Notes under the pieces: model-generated
Told to the model about the DNA's origin: nothing
Database searches by the model: none
Seen by the model: the letters and a program-made list of their open reading frames with translations, nothing else
Made by a program: the position numbers and the translations under genes
Assembly: GCA_950097015.1 (NCBI GenBank)
Contig: CATNEN010000002.1
Span: 7,765,501 to 7,829,500 of the forward strand
From: Macrostomum hystrix
Lineage: Eukaryota; Platyhelminthes; Macrostomidae
DNA length: 64,000 nt
Reading direction: 5' to 3'
Shown: piece after piece, positions 1 through 11,999 of the stretch
Layout of the letters: the number at the start of each line of letters is the position of its first letter
Numbering within the stretch: position 1 is the first letter of the stretch

Positions 1-3000
1 GGCTGCCGAGGCTGACAGGGCCTCGGACTGGGCACGGAGGCGCAGGTTGTCGGATTCCTGCTCTAGCTGCGCGTTAGCGGCCTGAATCAAATCTCAGCAC
101 AGTTAGCTATGACCAGATCACTATGACATACCAGATTACTATTACCAGATCACTATGACCAGATCACTATGACTAGATTACTATGACCAGATCACAATGA
201 CCAGATCACAATGATCAGATCACTATGACCAGATCACTATGACTAGATTACTATGACCAGATCACAATGACCAGATCACAATGATCAGATCACTATGACC
301 AGATCACTATGACTAGATTACTATGACCAGATCACTATGACATTCCAGATTACTATGACCAGATCACTATGACATAACAGATCACTGACATAACAGATCA
401 CTATGACCGGATCACTATGACATACCAGATTACTATGACCAGAACACTATGACCAGATCACTATGACCAGATCACTATGACCATATCACTATGACCAGAT
501 CACTATGACCAGATCACTATGACCATATCACTATGACCAGATCAATATGACCAGATCACTATGATAGGTCTCTATGACCAGATCACAATGACCAGGTCAC
601 TAGGACATAGAATGACTAGACACATACGCAATTTATCATGACCAGCTCACTAAATAACCAGTTCACTATGACCAGTTCCTATATGATCAATTCCCCTGTC
701 TTTAGTGTCAAACCAGTGGCGAACCTGCATCAGCGTGAGCTGGTCGGACGTGTCGGCCAGTTGTTCGCACACGCTGGCGAGCCGGTCGAGCAGCCGGAGC
801 TTCGTGGCCTCAGCCTGAGTGAGCTGGTTGGACCAGGCAACGGTCACGGCTTCGAATCCCAAAGCCAGCCGTCGGATCTCGACTGTTGCACCTTGCAAGC
901 GCTGCTCACTGCTGCCCAGCTCGTCCTGCAGCCGCCTAGCTTCTAGCGACATTGCTTCGACCTCCTCCGCTCGCTCTTGACGCTCCGTCAACAGGCTGAC
1001 TTCCAGATCCTGCTGTGCGCTTTTCTGCTCCTGGTGCAGCTGCTCCAGCTGTTCCAGCAGCATCTGCTTCTCGTCCAGCTTCTGCAGCTGCTCCGCATGC
1101 AGTTGCTCCAGCTGGTTCAACTGCTGCTGCTTTTGGTCTAGGAGCTGCTGCTGCTCTTGCTGCTGCTGTTGAAGCTCTTGAAGCTGCTGAAGCTGCTGCT
1201 GCTGCTGCTGCATCCTCATGGGACTCGACCGATTGCTGCCAGTGGCAGTGGCTGCGGCACCCGACCTTACAGCGGCTGTGGTGGCGGGTCGGCCACGCGT
1301 TGCCGCAGCCGCGTTGGCCGCGGTTGCCGCTGAAGGTTTTCTCTGCGGAGCCGCTGGCGCAGCGTATGGCTGTGGAATGTCGATGGGCTGGCTGCACCTC
1401 TACTGTCACCAAATAATGTGCCATTGGCCGCAGCCCTCCTGAAATTATTCTTATTAAGGCTCTTACCTTCGCTTTGGCTGTAGCAGCAGGAGCAGCAGCA
1501 GCAGCAGCAGCAGGTCCTTTGCCAGCAGCTCCTGCAGCAGATTTCCCTGCAGCAGCGGCGCCCGCCCTCGCCACCGGTCCGGTGGGCGCCGTCTTAACCG
1601 GAGGAGCCCGGCTGCCGGCTGATGAAAGTGTCATGAGGGTTTGAGGGGCCAATTGAACAGCAAAGCTTGATTCAGGACTGTGGCTTGGATAATCAAGGAA
1701 GTGTGACTGCTGGGATCTGGAGCTGCTCAATGATTGCAATCGCTTTAAATGTGCCACGAGGGTTGTGGATCGGGGGAGAGGGCAGATCCCCACTAGAACA
1801 AAATCAATGAATTTTGCCTTGCACAGAGAACTGCACATTGCACTGAGCACTAAAGCAAGGAGTGAGTAGGAAGGGCTGCGGGGCAGAACTCCAAGTGAGG
1901 TTAAGTGAGCAGAGAATACTAAGCAGCAAGTTGGGATATTGTGAGCCGGGGGACAGTTGAGCAGGGTTTGAGTGGGTCCCACAGCTCGGATGTCTGGCAG
2001 CGGTTGGTTCTTGCAGTTCTTTTTGGCGATTCGTGAAATACTTTCCGAAATGGGCGTTGCGAGTTCTCGAGCAATTTCGCAGCAGAATTCTACGAGCTAT
2101 TTTAGATTGCCAAATGGTATTCATAAGAGATTCACGTTTGCTAAAAGGTCTTAAAAAATATATACGGTCGTAAATTTTCTCCAAACTTCCCCTGAAAGTT
2201 GCAGCTCTGTCTGCAACCTTAGCCTACACATCGGAATTGTTTTTCATACGGCTTCCATCACAACGGAGGTATTTCAAATACCCACTGCCTGCTTCTCGAT
2301 TGCTCCGAATCAATTTTCGTGAAAGTCCACCACATGGATCGAAATTTTCCGTCCCTTACGATGAACTAATTTTTATCATTGTCGTCGAGCATCGTCGAGA
2401 TATTCAGCGATTCTTGTCGAAGACCCTGGAGACAAGGACAGCTGACACTGCTCTTTATAAACCTCTATGGCTAATCCATATTGATTCTGCAATCAACAAT
2501 AATTGCCGACATTATTGTTCATGGTCATATGATGCACTTTTGGGAGCAGAAAAATTATGCCTACGTCGGTAGCTTTTGCCACCAATCTTTGAATAACTCG
2601 ACGAAAAAAATGTTTTTTTATTGTTTAATTGGATAGAGCGGGAAAGCTTAGCCCGTGTTCTGGATCTTCATGGCGATTGGTTGAACGATTTAGGATATCA
2701 AAGTAGGCCATGGAGCCTCACCCTGATTGGCCAGCGAGAGGCAGTTGATGCTATTTTTAGAACTAGCATATTGTTGGGAATTCCCATTAAAAAACCGACT
2801 TCAAAACAAGCATTTTTTCACTACCGCCTACCAGCTTTGCCTGCCGCTGTGGCTGCGGCGACGCGAGGCTTCGCAGCTCCGACGGCCATCCCCGCTGGCC
2901 CCGCGGCCGGCTGCTTGCGGTCGCGCTGCGGTGCCGTGACTGCGCTGGGCCGCCTGCTGCCCGCGGCTGCTGCTGACGGAGCCGCCGCTGTCGCCGAAGT

Positions 3001-6000
3001 TCGCCTTCGCGGTGTCGCAGAGCCGACGGTTGTCGGCTTTTTAATAGCGGATTTCACTGCCGGCTTGTTATCAGTGGATTCTTTTGATGTTGCCGCCGCT
3101 GGCGCGATTGTCAGTTTGGCGGCGTCTTTGATCTGCGAATCATCGACTGGAATACCAAGATAATTAGAGAAAAATGCTTAGTTCAGTTGTATTATTTAAT
3201 CTAAAACCCTGCCAATTAGCACCTTCATGGACCCTACCCATCCCCTCCATGGATCCTAACTCCGACCCTTCCCACCCCGTCCTCCGACCCTACCGACCCC
3301 GAAACCCACCCCCTCCACAGACCCTACAGACCCCGACACCCACCCCACGCAGCCAGCCAATCAGCGGTGAGCTGCGCCTTAGAGGGGCCGTTTTCGTACT
3401 ACTTAGCTAGAAATGACACCTTCACCAATTAGGCCTGATGTGTAGCCAATGACACAACAGCAGCTATTGCGAGGCGATTCCAAAGGCTATGTACAGACTG
3501 TGTTCAGTGGATTCTGTTAGATTCGTAATCCAATTTTCATGCGTCACTTGTAACAGGACTGCTGTCTGAAAAAGTTTACTTCGCTGCACTATTGCTATGC
3601 AAACTGGATAAAGCAAAAAAAATTCTTCCTATCGCTTTGTAGAGGTTTCATTCAATAAGCTTCATCACATTGTAGAGTAAGATGTTTTTTCTACTTCACG
3701 AGACTTCGGGTTCAATTTTGCGCAGCTGGTTCAACTCCTCCGCAGGTGGTCCATTTCTAACACGAAACGAAGTATTTGCTGATACTGCCTACTCGTTTAC
3801 ACCTTGGAGTAAGTGCTTTCCTTACACTCAAACTCTAATTTGGCATGGGGTCTCTCATTTCTTTATCGAATTGTACCTTCACTAAAGAAGCTGACAGGTA
3901 ATAATAATAATGTAACTGCGACTCAAATAATTCGTTCATTATTAGTCGTTGACTGAGTCGGCAACTCCGATAACTCAGTGTGTGTTGCAACTCCGACAAC
4001 TCAGTGGGTTGCAACTCCGATAACTCAGTGTGTGTTGCAACTCCGATAACTCAGTGGGTTGCAACTCCGATAACTCAGTGTGTGTTGCAACTCCGACAAC
4101 TCAGTGGGTTGCAACTCCGATAACTCAGTGTGTGTTGCAACTCCGACAACTCAGTGTGTGTTGCAAGTCCGACAACTCAGTGTGTGTTGCAAGTCCGACA
4201 ACTCAGTGGGTTGCAACTCCGATAACTCAGTGTGTGTTGCAACTCCGATAACTCAGTGGGTTGCAACTCCGATAACTCAGTGTGTGTTGCAACTCCGACA
4301 ACTCAGTGTGTGTTGCAAGTCCGACAACTCAGTGGGTTGCAACTCCGATAACTCAGTGTGTGTTGCAACTCCGACAACTCAGTGTGTGTTGCAAGTCCGA
4401 CAACTCAGTGTGTGTTGCAAGTCCGACAACTCAGTGGGTTGCAACTCCGATAACTCAGTGTGTGTTGCAACTCCGATAACTCAGTGTGTTGCAACTCCGA
4501 TAACTCAGTGTGTGTTGCAACTCCGATAACTCAGTGTGTGTTGCAACTCCGATAACTCAGTGTGTGTTGCAACTCCGATAACTCAGTGTGTTGCAACTCC
4601 GATAACTCAGTGTGTGTTGCAACTCCGATAACTCAGTGTGTGTTGCAACTCCGACAACTCAGTGGGTTGCAACTCCGATAACTCAGTGTGTGTTGCAACT
4701 CCGACAACTCAGTGTGTGTTGCAAGTCCGACAACTCAGTGGGTTGCAACTCCGATAACTCAGTGGGTTGCAACTCCGATAACTCAGTGTGTGTTGCAACT
4801 CCGATAACTCAGTGGGTTGCAACTCCGATAACTCAGTGTGTGTTGCAACTCCGACAACTCAGTGGGTTGCAACTCCGATAACTCAGTGTGTGTTGCAACT
4901 CCGACAACTCAGTGTGTGTTGCAAGTCCGACAACTCAGTGTGTGTTGCAAGTCCGACAACTCAGTGGGTTGCAACTCCGATAACTCAGTGTGTGTTGCAA
5001 CTCCGATAACTCAGTGGGTTGCAACTCCGATAACTCAGTGTGTGTTGCAACTCCGACAACTCAGTGTGTGTTGCAAGTCCGACAACTCAGTGGGTTGCAA
5101 CTCCGATAACTCAGTGTGTGTTGCAACTCCGACAACTCAGTGTGTGTTGCAAGTCCGACAACTCAGTGTGTGTTGCAAGTCCGACAACTCAGTGGGTTGC
5201 AACTCCGATAACTCAGTGTGTGTTGCAACTCCGATAACTCAGTGTGTTGCAACTCCGATAACTCAGTGTGTGTTGCAACTCCGACAACTCAGTGGGTTGC
5301 AACTCCGATAACTCAGTGTGTGTTGCAACTCCGATAGCTCAGTGTGTGTTGCAACTCCGACAACTCAGTGTGTTGCAACTCCGATAACTCAGTGGGTTGC
5401 AACTCCGATAACTCAGTGTGTTGCAACTCCGATAACTCAGTGGGTTGCAACTCCGATAACTCAGTGTGTGTTGCAACTCCGATAACTCAGTGGGTTGCAA
5501 CTCCGATAACTCAGTGGGTTGCAACTCCGATAACTCAGTGGGTTGCAACTCCGATAACTCAGTGGGTTGCACCAGATGCAACTGTCTGGCTCATCTCTAG
5601 CCTCGCTCGATCTATGATATACTGAACCCCCTTTTCACTTACCTGGGCTGTGCATGGGTGCTACTTAGGTTGGAAACTATAGTTTGTTAATTGCAAAAGC
5701 ACATTAGCTACAGCCTATCGGCACAGGACCCGTACTAGTATTTCATGCAACATATGCGAGCTGCAAGCGCAAGGCAGCAATTTGATTCAGCGAACGAAAC
5801 TAAAGAGGCTCGCCTTGGCCAAGAAAGTTTCAGATTTTGGATATTCGAGCTGTTTTCTAGGAAACCACAGATATGCATTAGTCCCCTGTATTTCAGCTGT
5901 TTAGAATGCTACAAGAACACAGAGTTACTGAGGCGAATGCACTTCATGGTTACTATTCACTAATGTTTATAAGCGCAAGCCAGCGAACATACCTGCAGTT

Positions 6001-6547
6001 ACAGAAGGATAATCTATTGTACAGTCTCCGTTGCCATTGGTTACTGGCTGGTTGATGTCCGTTGTTTCAGTTGGGCAGAGCAAGCCTTCATCGGTTTCGG
6101 TTGATGCTGCTGCTGCTGCTGCTGCTGCTGCCACATTGATTGATGCGTCTGGGAAAAAGAAATGTTTATTTGGTACATTTCGTACTTCCGGGCATCCTGG
6201 TCAGTCAATCAAACTGATCTATCTAACTATCGAGCTGATCAATCTAACGATCAAGCTGGTCAGTCAATCAAGCTTGTGTATTAAGAGAAAGGTAGAATTC
6301 TCACCTGTCAAGATGCTGTCAGCAACGACATTCATGTCAGCATTTTGAGCAGTGGAGTCCAAGTCGCAAGTAGATGGACCATCGACTCTGTCGTCACCGG
6401 CCGGCACTGAGTCGCCACCTTCGCCAACGTCAGCATTGACCGCAGCCTCCTCGATGGCCTTGAAGTCTTCGTCAGTTGGCGGCTCCGGCGGGTCCAGGGT
6501 GAAGGTCTGCTTCCGGGCCCGATGCCGACCCTGCTGACGGCCTGGTA
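1..6547 (-). CDS. Large coiled-coil protein with basic Ala/Pro-rich region, 3'-truncated by window edge
   Basis: I do not recognise this gene. Six exons read on the minus strand: 6547-6305, 6148-5993, 3146-2832, 1618-1467, 1387-725 and 81-1. All have GT-AG borders, and every junction keeps phase (1,1,1,0,0), which is the main evidence that they form one gene. The product starts with an acidic stretch (motif TLDPPEPPTDEDF) and a short Ala run. It continues into a long Ala/Pro/Ser/Arg/Lys-rich basic region (for example TPRRRTSATAAAPS), then a Gln/Leu/Glu coiled coil of more than 180 residues that carries on into the last exon. Basic low-complexity followed by coiled coil is typical of microtubule- or scaffold-binding proteins, but I see no CAP-Gly or other named domain, so that is only a guess. 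The 5' end is uncertain; a further exon may lie at 7070-7015. Introns hold minisatellites, including a 1.6-kb one at 3955-5575. Confidence 0.68.
105..625. repeat. 14-bp minisatellite in coiled-coil gene intron
   Basis: Tandem copies of about 14 bp (core gaccagatcactat), with degenerate variants such as gacataccagattac. The array occupies nearly the whole intron between the minus-strand exons 1387-725 and 81-1. Divergence between copies is moderate, so this is an older array. Confidence 0.9.
3160..3955. other. Intron interior before the large array, no gene seen
   Basis: Part of the large intron between minus-strand exons 5993 and 3146. It has a C-rich stretch at about 3235-3350 with imperfect ccctac/ccgac repeats, then ordinary AT-rich sequence. 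I see no exon with supported borders. Confidence 0.5.
3955..5575. repeat. 24/26-bp minisatellite with higher-order structure
   Basis: About 65 copies of two alternating units: gttgcaactccgataactca followed by gtgg (24 bp) or by gtgtgt (26 bp), with gat/gac and aactcc/aagtcc variants. The pattern of variants at 4030-4510 recurs at 4788-5268, an offset of 758 bp, so a large block was duplicated inside the array. It lies in an intron of the minus-strand coiled-coil gene. Open frames across it are repeat artefacts. Confidence 0.95.
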
Positions 6548-6571
6548 CTAGCAGATGACAGCTGTCCATCA

Positions 6572-6840
6572 GTGCTCAGGTGTGCTGCTCAGGTGTGCTG
6601 CTCAGGTGTGCTGCTCAGGTGTGCTGCTCAGGTGTGCTGCTCAGGTGTGCTGCTCAGGTGTGCTGCTCAGGTGCGCTGCTCAGGTGTGCTGCTCAGGTGC
6701 GCTGCTCAGGTGTGCTGCTCAGGTGTGCTGCTCAGGTGCGCTGCTCAGTTGTGCTGCTCAGGTGTGCTGCTCAGGTGCGCTGCTCAGGTGTGCTGCTCAG
6801 GTGTGCTGCTCAGGTGTGCTGCTCAGGTGTGCTGCTCAGA
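6572..6840. repeat. 13-bp minisatellite
   Basis: About twenty copies of gtgctgctcaggt, with t/c variation at one position (tgtgctg or tgcgctg). All three plus-strand frames stay open because 13 is not a multiple of 3 and the unit lacks stop codons. It lies between minus-strand exon 6547-6305 and the tentative exon at 7070-7015. Confidence 0.95.
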
Positions 6841-7014
6841 TGTCAGAAGGTCAAAAGTCTAATCAGTATCAGGTCTAGTGGGATCACAGCTCTGGTGGGA
6901 TCAGTTTTGAGTTCCATCCACACAATAATTGTTGAAATTTGGATGCGAAATCACAGAAGTATCGTTATAGGCAATTGAAAGGCGATAAATTAAATTTTTG
7001 AGAACAATTCTTAC

Positions 7015-7070
7015 CGGCAAAATTCGAATTGGCTGTAGATTGCTTCTCACTAGGTAATCCTTCGAATTTC
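7015..7070 (-). CDS. Tentative upstream exon of the coiled-coil gene
   Basis: This is a 56-bp open segment bounded on the minus strand by an acceptor (TTATTCAG) and a strong donor (GTAAGA after 7015). It ends in phase 1, which matches the phase-1 acceptor of the exon at 6547. It reads KFEGLPSEKQSTANSNFA. Support is splice-site and phase agreement only. The reading frame stays open further upstream, so it could also be part of a longer first exon. Confidence 0.35.
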
Positions 7071-7129
7071 CTGAATAATCGATTAACTTCAAACCGGTAA
7101 CTGTGTCGAATGCAATCGATCGGCCAAGC

Positions 7130-7620
7130 AATATTCGAGTGGGAGCAAAAGTAGACAGGGCGATGGAGGGTTGGAGGAGGGCTTGGAGCTGCTCTCACAG
7201 CCACCAGGGCAGGCCGTGTGCATGCGACAAGGCCGTCAGCCCAGGGGCAGTGGGGTTTGAGGCGCTGACACTGTACACTGAATACTGGCTGGCTCTCCGA
7301 CCCACCACGCGTTCCTATTGGTTGGCGAGCTGGGAATGGAAACGGCGGGTGATGCGTCCCTCGCCCCGGCCTGGCTGTACTTATTACCCTGGCCTCCCTG
7401 CCTTCCACTCCAAGCTCCCAGCGGCCCGCCCATCCCTGGGGCTGAGGAGTCTACGCAGGAGGGTGAGGGGAGAGAGCAGGTTTGGCTTTTTCGGATTGGA
7501 GGAATGAAAGACGAGCGTCAGCAGTCGATCGTCATCCACCGTGGCCATGCATGTATTGCAGTAGCTGCAGTACTTCCTGCTTCTCATTGGGCTCCCCTTG
7601 TCAAAGGCGATCAGTACCCC
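7130..7620. promoter_or_regulatory. GC-rich island upstream of coiled-coil gene, possible promoter
   Basis: GC content rises sharply compared with both flanks. The block contains CCAAT-type elements in both orientations (attggttgg near 7318, cattgggc near 7587) and no frame with family signal. It sits just upstream of the most 5' minus-strand exon found, so a promoter or 5' UTR is plausible. This is composition-based inference; no TATA box or initiator is evident. Confidence 0.25.
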
Positions 7621-7699
7621 GGATGGGACTGTTGCTTGCTAACGGAACATGCATTGCTAGCTCGATGTACAGTAGCTACATAGTCATCGAAATTGATTA

Positions 7700-8990
7700 A
7701 TGATGTCGGCATGGCACTGCTAGTATAAATATGCAGAATGGCGTTTTTTGATTAGGACACATTGAAAAGACGCGAAATTTGTTTAAAAGCGGCTGCATGC
7801 CTTTCTTGTGAAAGTTTGATGGGTAAACAATGTTCAAACTGTATAAAAGAAGCTCGAATTACAAGCTCATTTAAGGTAGTCAGAGGTTATTTTACATGTA
7901 GTTATATATGCAGGGTTACCAGACGGTTCTCTGCATGTACGCATTAGGAATTGAGCAGTATCGATCTAATTTTGATTATTAACTTCAGTCAATTGCAATA
8001 GAAAAATTCTGCCGCTTTCATACCTGCAATCTGAATTTTCAGCTCTTTCCTGTAGTTTAACTGATTATCTTGCAGAAATGCGTTCCTTATTCTGAAACTT
8101 CGCTATCAATAATGTCAGACTTTGTTAATTTGTGTCAAAACATTGGACACGTGTTAATCGAAGACAGCTTATGTGGTTTACAAGCTTCTAATAACACACA
8201 GAAATGCATTAACATAGGCTACATTTATCAAGGTTTATGTCACTTTAATTGACAATGGCTACTTATGTCCTTACTTCTTTGAACTTGAACAGTTTTGAAT
8301 GTAACTAGAGACACTGCCATGTTACTGTCTCGGTGGATCACCGAAGGACAAACCGATCATATAAGCTGCAACATTCTATGTTTTTTCGTTTCTTTTTTTA
8401 GTAAAAATGAAGACAGTCACTTTCAAAAACATATGAATTTGAAATTTAGTGTTGATGGTTAATAGAGCATTGCAAGTATTGTTGGCCCATCGTCTCAAAA
8501 AAGCGATAAAATTGCAGCTTTAACAAGTTTTCTGCTCAGCTCAAGATATACTTTATTGCTATACCATTACCACTTATGCAAAAGAAAACTTTCGATGAAG
8601 AAATATCTAAGCTTGTTTATTTTGTTTAACTTTACTACAAAGGTTAAGATTAGAGCCCATTTTTAAATATAGTTAATTCAAAGAAATAATTTACGAACAT
8701 GCGGATTGCGGACATTGTTGTGAACTTGTGCCTGATATTGTTTAAGTCAAAGTCAGACACTTTGATTCACGCTTTGTCTATTTCTGAACACGGTTTATCT
8801 GTGCGCCTACAATTTGGTACTTAGTACTGGAAAAAATCACGTTCATATAGAAAACATTGATAGAAGTCGCAGGAAACATTGGCTGGGCCGCTCGTTCTGA
8901 AGTGAATGTTTTAGCTATTTAGAACCGTGTTAAATTTAGTCTGTGGATAAAGCTGTGTTTTTAATAAAGATTTCGTTCGATTGACTAAAT
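7700..8990. other. AT-rich intergenic stretch
   Basis: No convincing exon, RNA gene or tandem array seen. Short open frames here are scattered and lack splice-site context. Confidence 0.5.
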
Positions 8991-8993
8991 TTT

Positions 8994-11846
8994 ATGGCTG
9001 GCATATCGTACAAGAAAATAATACTGTCGATTGTAAAGCTTTTTTCATTCTTCCTTAAGACTGAAGAACCATTAATAATTGATGGACTTTTTGGTTTATC
9101 TGCTATTGAAGGTATGTAGCTTTTTACTCATACCAATAATTTTCAACTGATTGCTGATAAACATGCATTAGGGCCTATACTTATATCATTGTATTATATA
9201 TACATGCTATATGCAGCCATGTTAAATATATAGACACCCTATCTGCTATAAAAAATCATAAATCTAAAGCAAAAAATATCAATAATGTTACTTAATTTTT
9301 TGTCTAATACTTAAACTATTAGACTTTTAGCATTCTGCAGCATATATACAATTTTATTTAGCGATTTGAATATATTTATTTAGTGTTAATTAATTTGATG
9401 TTATATTATGTATGTAATGTGAGTTTTCTACAATATTTGTCAACCTTATGTATAGTTTCTACTTTTATATTATATAAAAAAAATATTTTGAAGTAGAATG
9501 TCCTAATGCACTTTCATATTTACATGGGTAACTTATACAATAGACAAACAAAAACAAACTGCAAAGTGCTCTACAATTGCTATTATTTGTCAATACTATG
9601 TGTTATAAGTAGCTACCCAATTTTGTTCAATTTTAACTTCTTTACCAAAGATAAACAAGGTCAAGATACAAGAACTCAAAGGCTAAATGAAAAGTAAAAG
9701 ATACTTTACAATAGAGACCAAACAGATAGTTAGGGAGCCATATTGGAACCAGACTGGATATAGAAGAAGTTAATTAACATATCTAATAGGTTGGCCCTGA
9801 TTATCCAATCTTGCCACCTGCCTCATCTCACATTGGCTACCATAAGTCTATGCACCCTAAAGCTACATTATATGTCTTATGTATTCATTGACAAAAAGTA
9901 TAAATACGTTTCTCCTTACTAGATTTAAAGCTGGTGTCCCAAAAAGGGCTCAAGTACAGCTAACAGCAGTTCAGTCTATATAATTTGTATGTGTAGCCCA
10001 TGCTAGTTCCCATTTTTCGCCTGTGTGGAATGGAATGAAAATTTTTATCTTAAGGACCCTAGCAGCTTCCCCTTAGTTACTATTCCAACTCTCAAACTAT
10101 TGGGTTGGGTGTCCAAAGTTTAAAATATTCGGCTACAAACTCTTACTTTACTCTTACTAGACTGATCTAAAAAGGAATTTGTTATGAAGAAAACGATAGC
10201 TTAAACTTAAAATTCAACTTTGCAGGTGCAGCTGAGCACCTGTTGCGGACTGAGTCGGACTTGCCAGCAAGCATTCAACAGCAGCTGATTGAACTGCAGC
10301 TCACCTCTCGCCTGATCCTGAGCCAGCTAGTGCCCTCCCTGATGCAGTCAGATCCTGCCTACTTCGCCAAGGTGGGCTTCATGATTACAAACAGCTGGAG
10401 ACCGAGAGTGGAATATGGACTTTTGCCAGCTGAAGCTCTAGCTGAAGGCAGTCAGGGACGCGTGAATGCTCATGCGGGCTTTATAGGTGAGGTCGAATTT
10501 TCAAATATTTTTCTTCTTTTAAAGCTGATGTCGAGTTGATTTCCGGATTACAGGCAATTTGTCCGAGTCGCAGAGTGATTTTTGCTTCTTTGACGCCTTC
10601 AAGCATCGGGCTAGTTGCCGCTTCGATAGCAGCTGCCTGAGCTACATGCTCTCTAACAGACAGGCTGAGGGCTACTTTCTGACGCATCAGATCCTCTATG
10701 CGGCCCTCATTGATAGCGTGAGTTACTTTGGCTTGCATTGGTCGGATGAGTTATTGCTCCGCCATTAACCCCAATCCCAGCAGGTAAGCAAGTTTTCCAC
10801 GAAGGAGGAGTTCCTGCCGCACTTTTAACCATAGACAGTTTGAATACCTTGCAGCATGGCTGCTCCCCGCTGCCTTCAATGCGCGCCCACCTGGCTGGCC
10901 TGTGTGGCCGAGCCCTGCTGGAGCACCGGCAGCTCCTCGCCGACTTGTTCTCGCAGCCGGCGCCGGCTCACTGGGCCCAGAGACCCGGGCGGCATCCGGC
11001 AATAAGAGCGAGCCGGCCAGGTCGGCGGCTGAAGTTGAGCAGGCGGCTCACCTTTGATCTGGCGCTCGAGCAAGGTTGGTGACAGAATGAAAAAAATGAT
11101 TGCAGTAGGGCTGTGGGCACTGGCACATTGCTCGTAATTTAGTGACAGTCGAACCGCAGCCAGCTAGGACAGCCAGGTAGGAGACAATTCTGCCCATTTC
11201 GCTGACTCCTGAGCACACGCACTCGGATACTGTACGCAGGCATATTCTAACAAAGGGGTGTACATCTGCCTAGACTTTCTCATCGTCAGGCAATGCACAC
11301 TCTCACTGTGCCTTGGAGGTTGGCCCTCAAGGGCGTAAATTGCACGACAAGCCTCCAAGCCTTCTCTCCGCGGCTGCGCCTCAAATGAATGTGGCCTCGC
11401 CGCGGAATCGAGCTCAGAAACCTTGGTGCCAGAAGCAAACGCTTTAACGCTCTGCCACCCACTCACACCCAGATACAAAAATTATCATAGACAAAAATGG
11501 AAATTTATCTCCCGCAGTTTTTGCATGCGGCGGCGTCGGGTTCCAGGAGTTCGTCAACGACACGAGACTTCTAGACGCCCTGCTGGCGGCCCAGAATCCC
11601 CGCCTGGGCTGCTTCGGCTTCCCGACATCTCCGGCGCGGCATTTCAGTCGGCGTCGGCAGTGGAAGTCGCGAGGTCTGCAGGCCATGATGGGCCTGGCCA
11701 ACGGGGCCTGCGAGCAGCACCTCACTGGCGTGGCGGCCTCCGCTGCGTCTGTCTACCTGACAATGCGGCTGCACGACCAGGTGCTGACCGAGACTGCACA
11801 TGGGCGGCTGTCGACTTCTCAGTCTGCTTGGCTGCTGCAACCAGTC

Positions 11847-11877
<31 letters not shown>

Positions 11878-11942
11878 TGCTTTTTGCTTTCAAACGCCGG
11901 TTCAAGCGCTGGTTTGCTATTGTGCTTCGATCGCTTTGTTGA
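8994..11942 (+). CDS. C16orf89/UPF0764-like protein with C-terminal poly-Leu membrane segment
   Basis: Five exons: 8994-9111, 10226-10486, 10554-10717, 10855-11074 and 11518-11942. Phases (1,1,0,1) are consistent and the product is about 395 aa. Family resemblance comes from recalled C16orf89 features: an early I-D-G-L-x-G-x-x-x-I-E-G motif, a C-x-L-S-x-x-C-like stretch followed by G-Y-F-L-T-H-Q-x-L-Y, then A-C-G-G-V-G-F-Q-E-F and a Gly-Cys-Phe-Gly motif near the C-terminus. The vertebrate protein is secreted and its biochemical role is poorly known. Unusually, this copy ends in eleven consecutive leucines encoded by a CTG repeat, then a Lys/Arg-rich tail and TGA, which looks like a C-terminal membrane anchor. 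The ATG at 8994 is the first in frame but gives no clear signal peptide, so a 5' exon may be missing. Intron 4 carries a SINE. Confidence 0.72.
9112..10225. other. AT-rich intron 1 of the C16orf89-like gene
   Basis: A 1.1-kb intron bounded by GTATGT at 9112 and TTTGCAG ending at 10225. No tandem array or recognisable element seen, in contrast to most other introns in the window. Confidence 0.6.
11100..11470 (-). mobile_element. tRNA-derived SINE, copy A (longest)
   Basis: Read on the minus strand, the 5' end shows a pol III A-box-like TGGCAGAGCGTT (11457-11446) and, about 30 bp later, a B-box-like GAGCTCGATTCC (11415-11404). A body follows, ending in CAGCCCTACTGCAATCA and a T-rich tail. The same body recurs at 27946-28054, 28685-28807 and 44262-44541, so this is a dispersed family. 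It lies antisense inside intron 4 of the C16orf89-like gene. Confidence 0.7.
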
Positions 11943-11999
11943 TGCTGTTTCCATAGCACCCGGCCGCTCGCTTATCATTTAACTCTCTACTATTCAAAC

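Noticed and set aside
936-1982. Long minus-strand open frame of 348 codons
   Set aside because: Only its part at 1618-1467 fits splice borders and phase. The rest is in the wrong frame relative to the Gln-rich exon and is open because of GC-rich repeats.
2621-3163. Plus-strand open frame of 180 codons
   Set aside because: It is the complement of the minus-strand exon 3146-2832, which has good splice sites and a phase match. Ala/Pro-rich GC codons leave several frames open.
3955-5575. CRISPR-like array
   Set aside because: Units are contiguous without unique spacers and the locus is eukaryotic.
4030-5625. Multiple open frames on both strands with Cys/Asn/Ser repeats
   Set aside because: They are translations of the 24/26-bp array, differ only by register and have no start context or splice sites.
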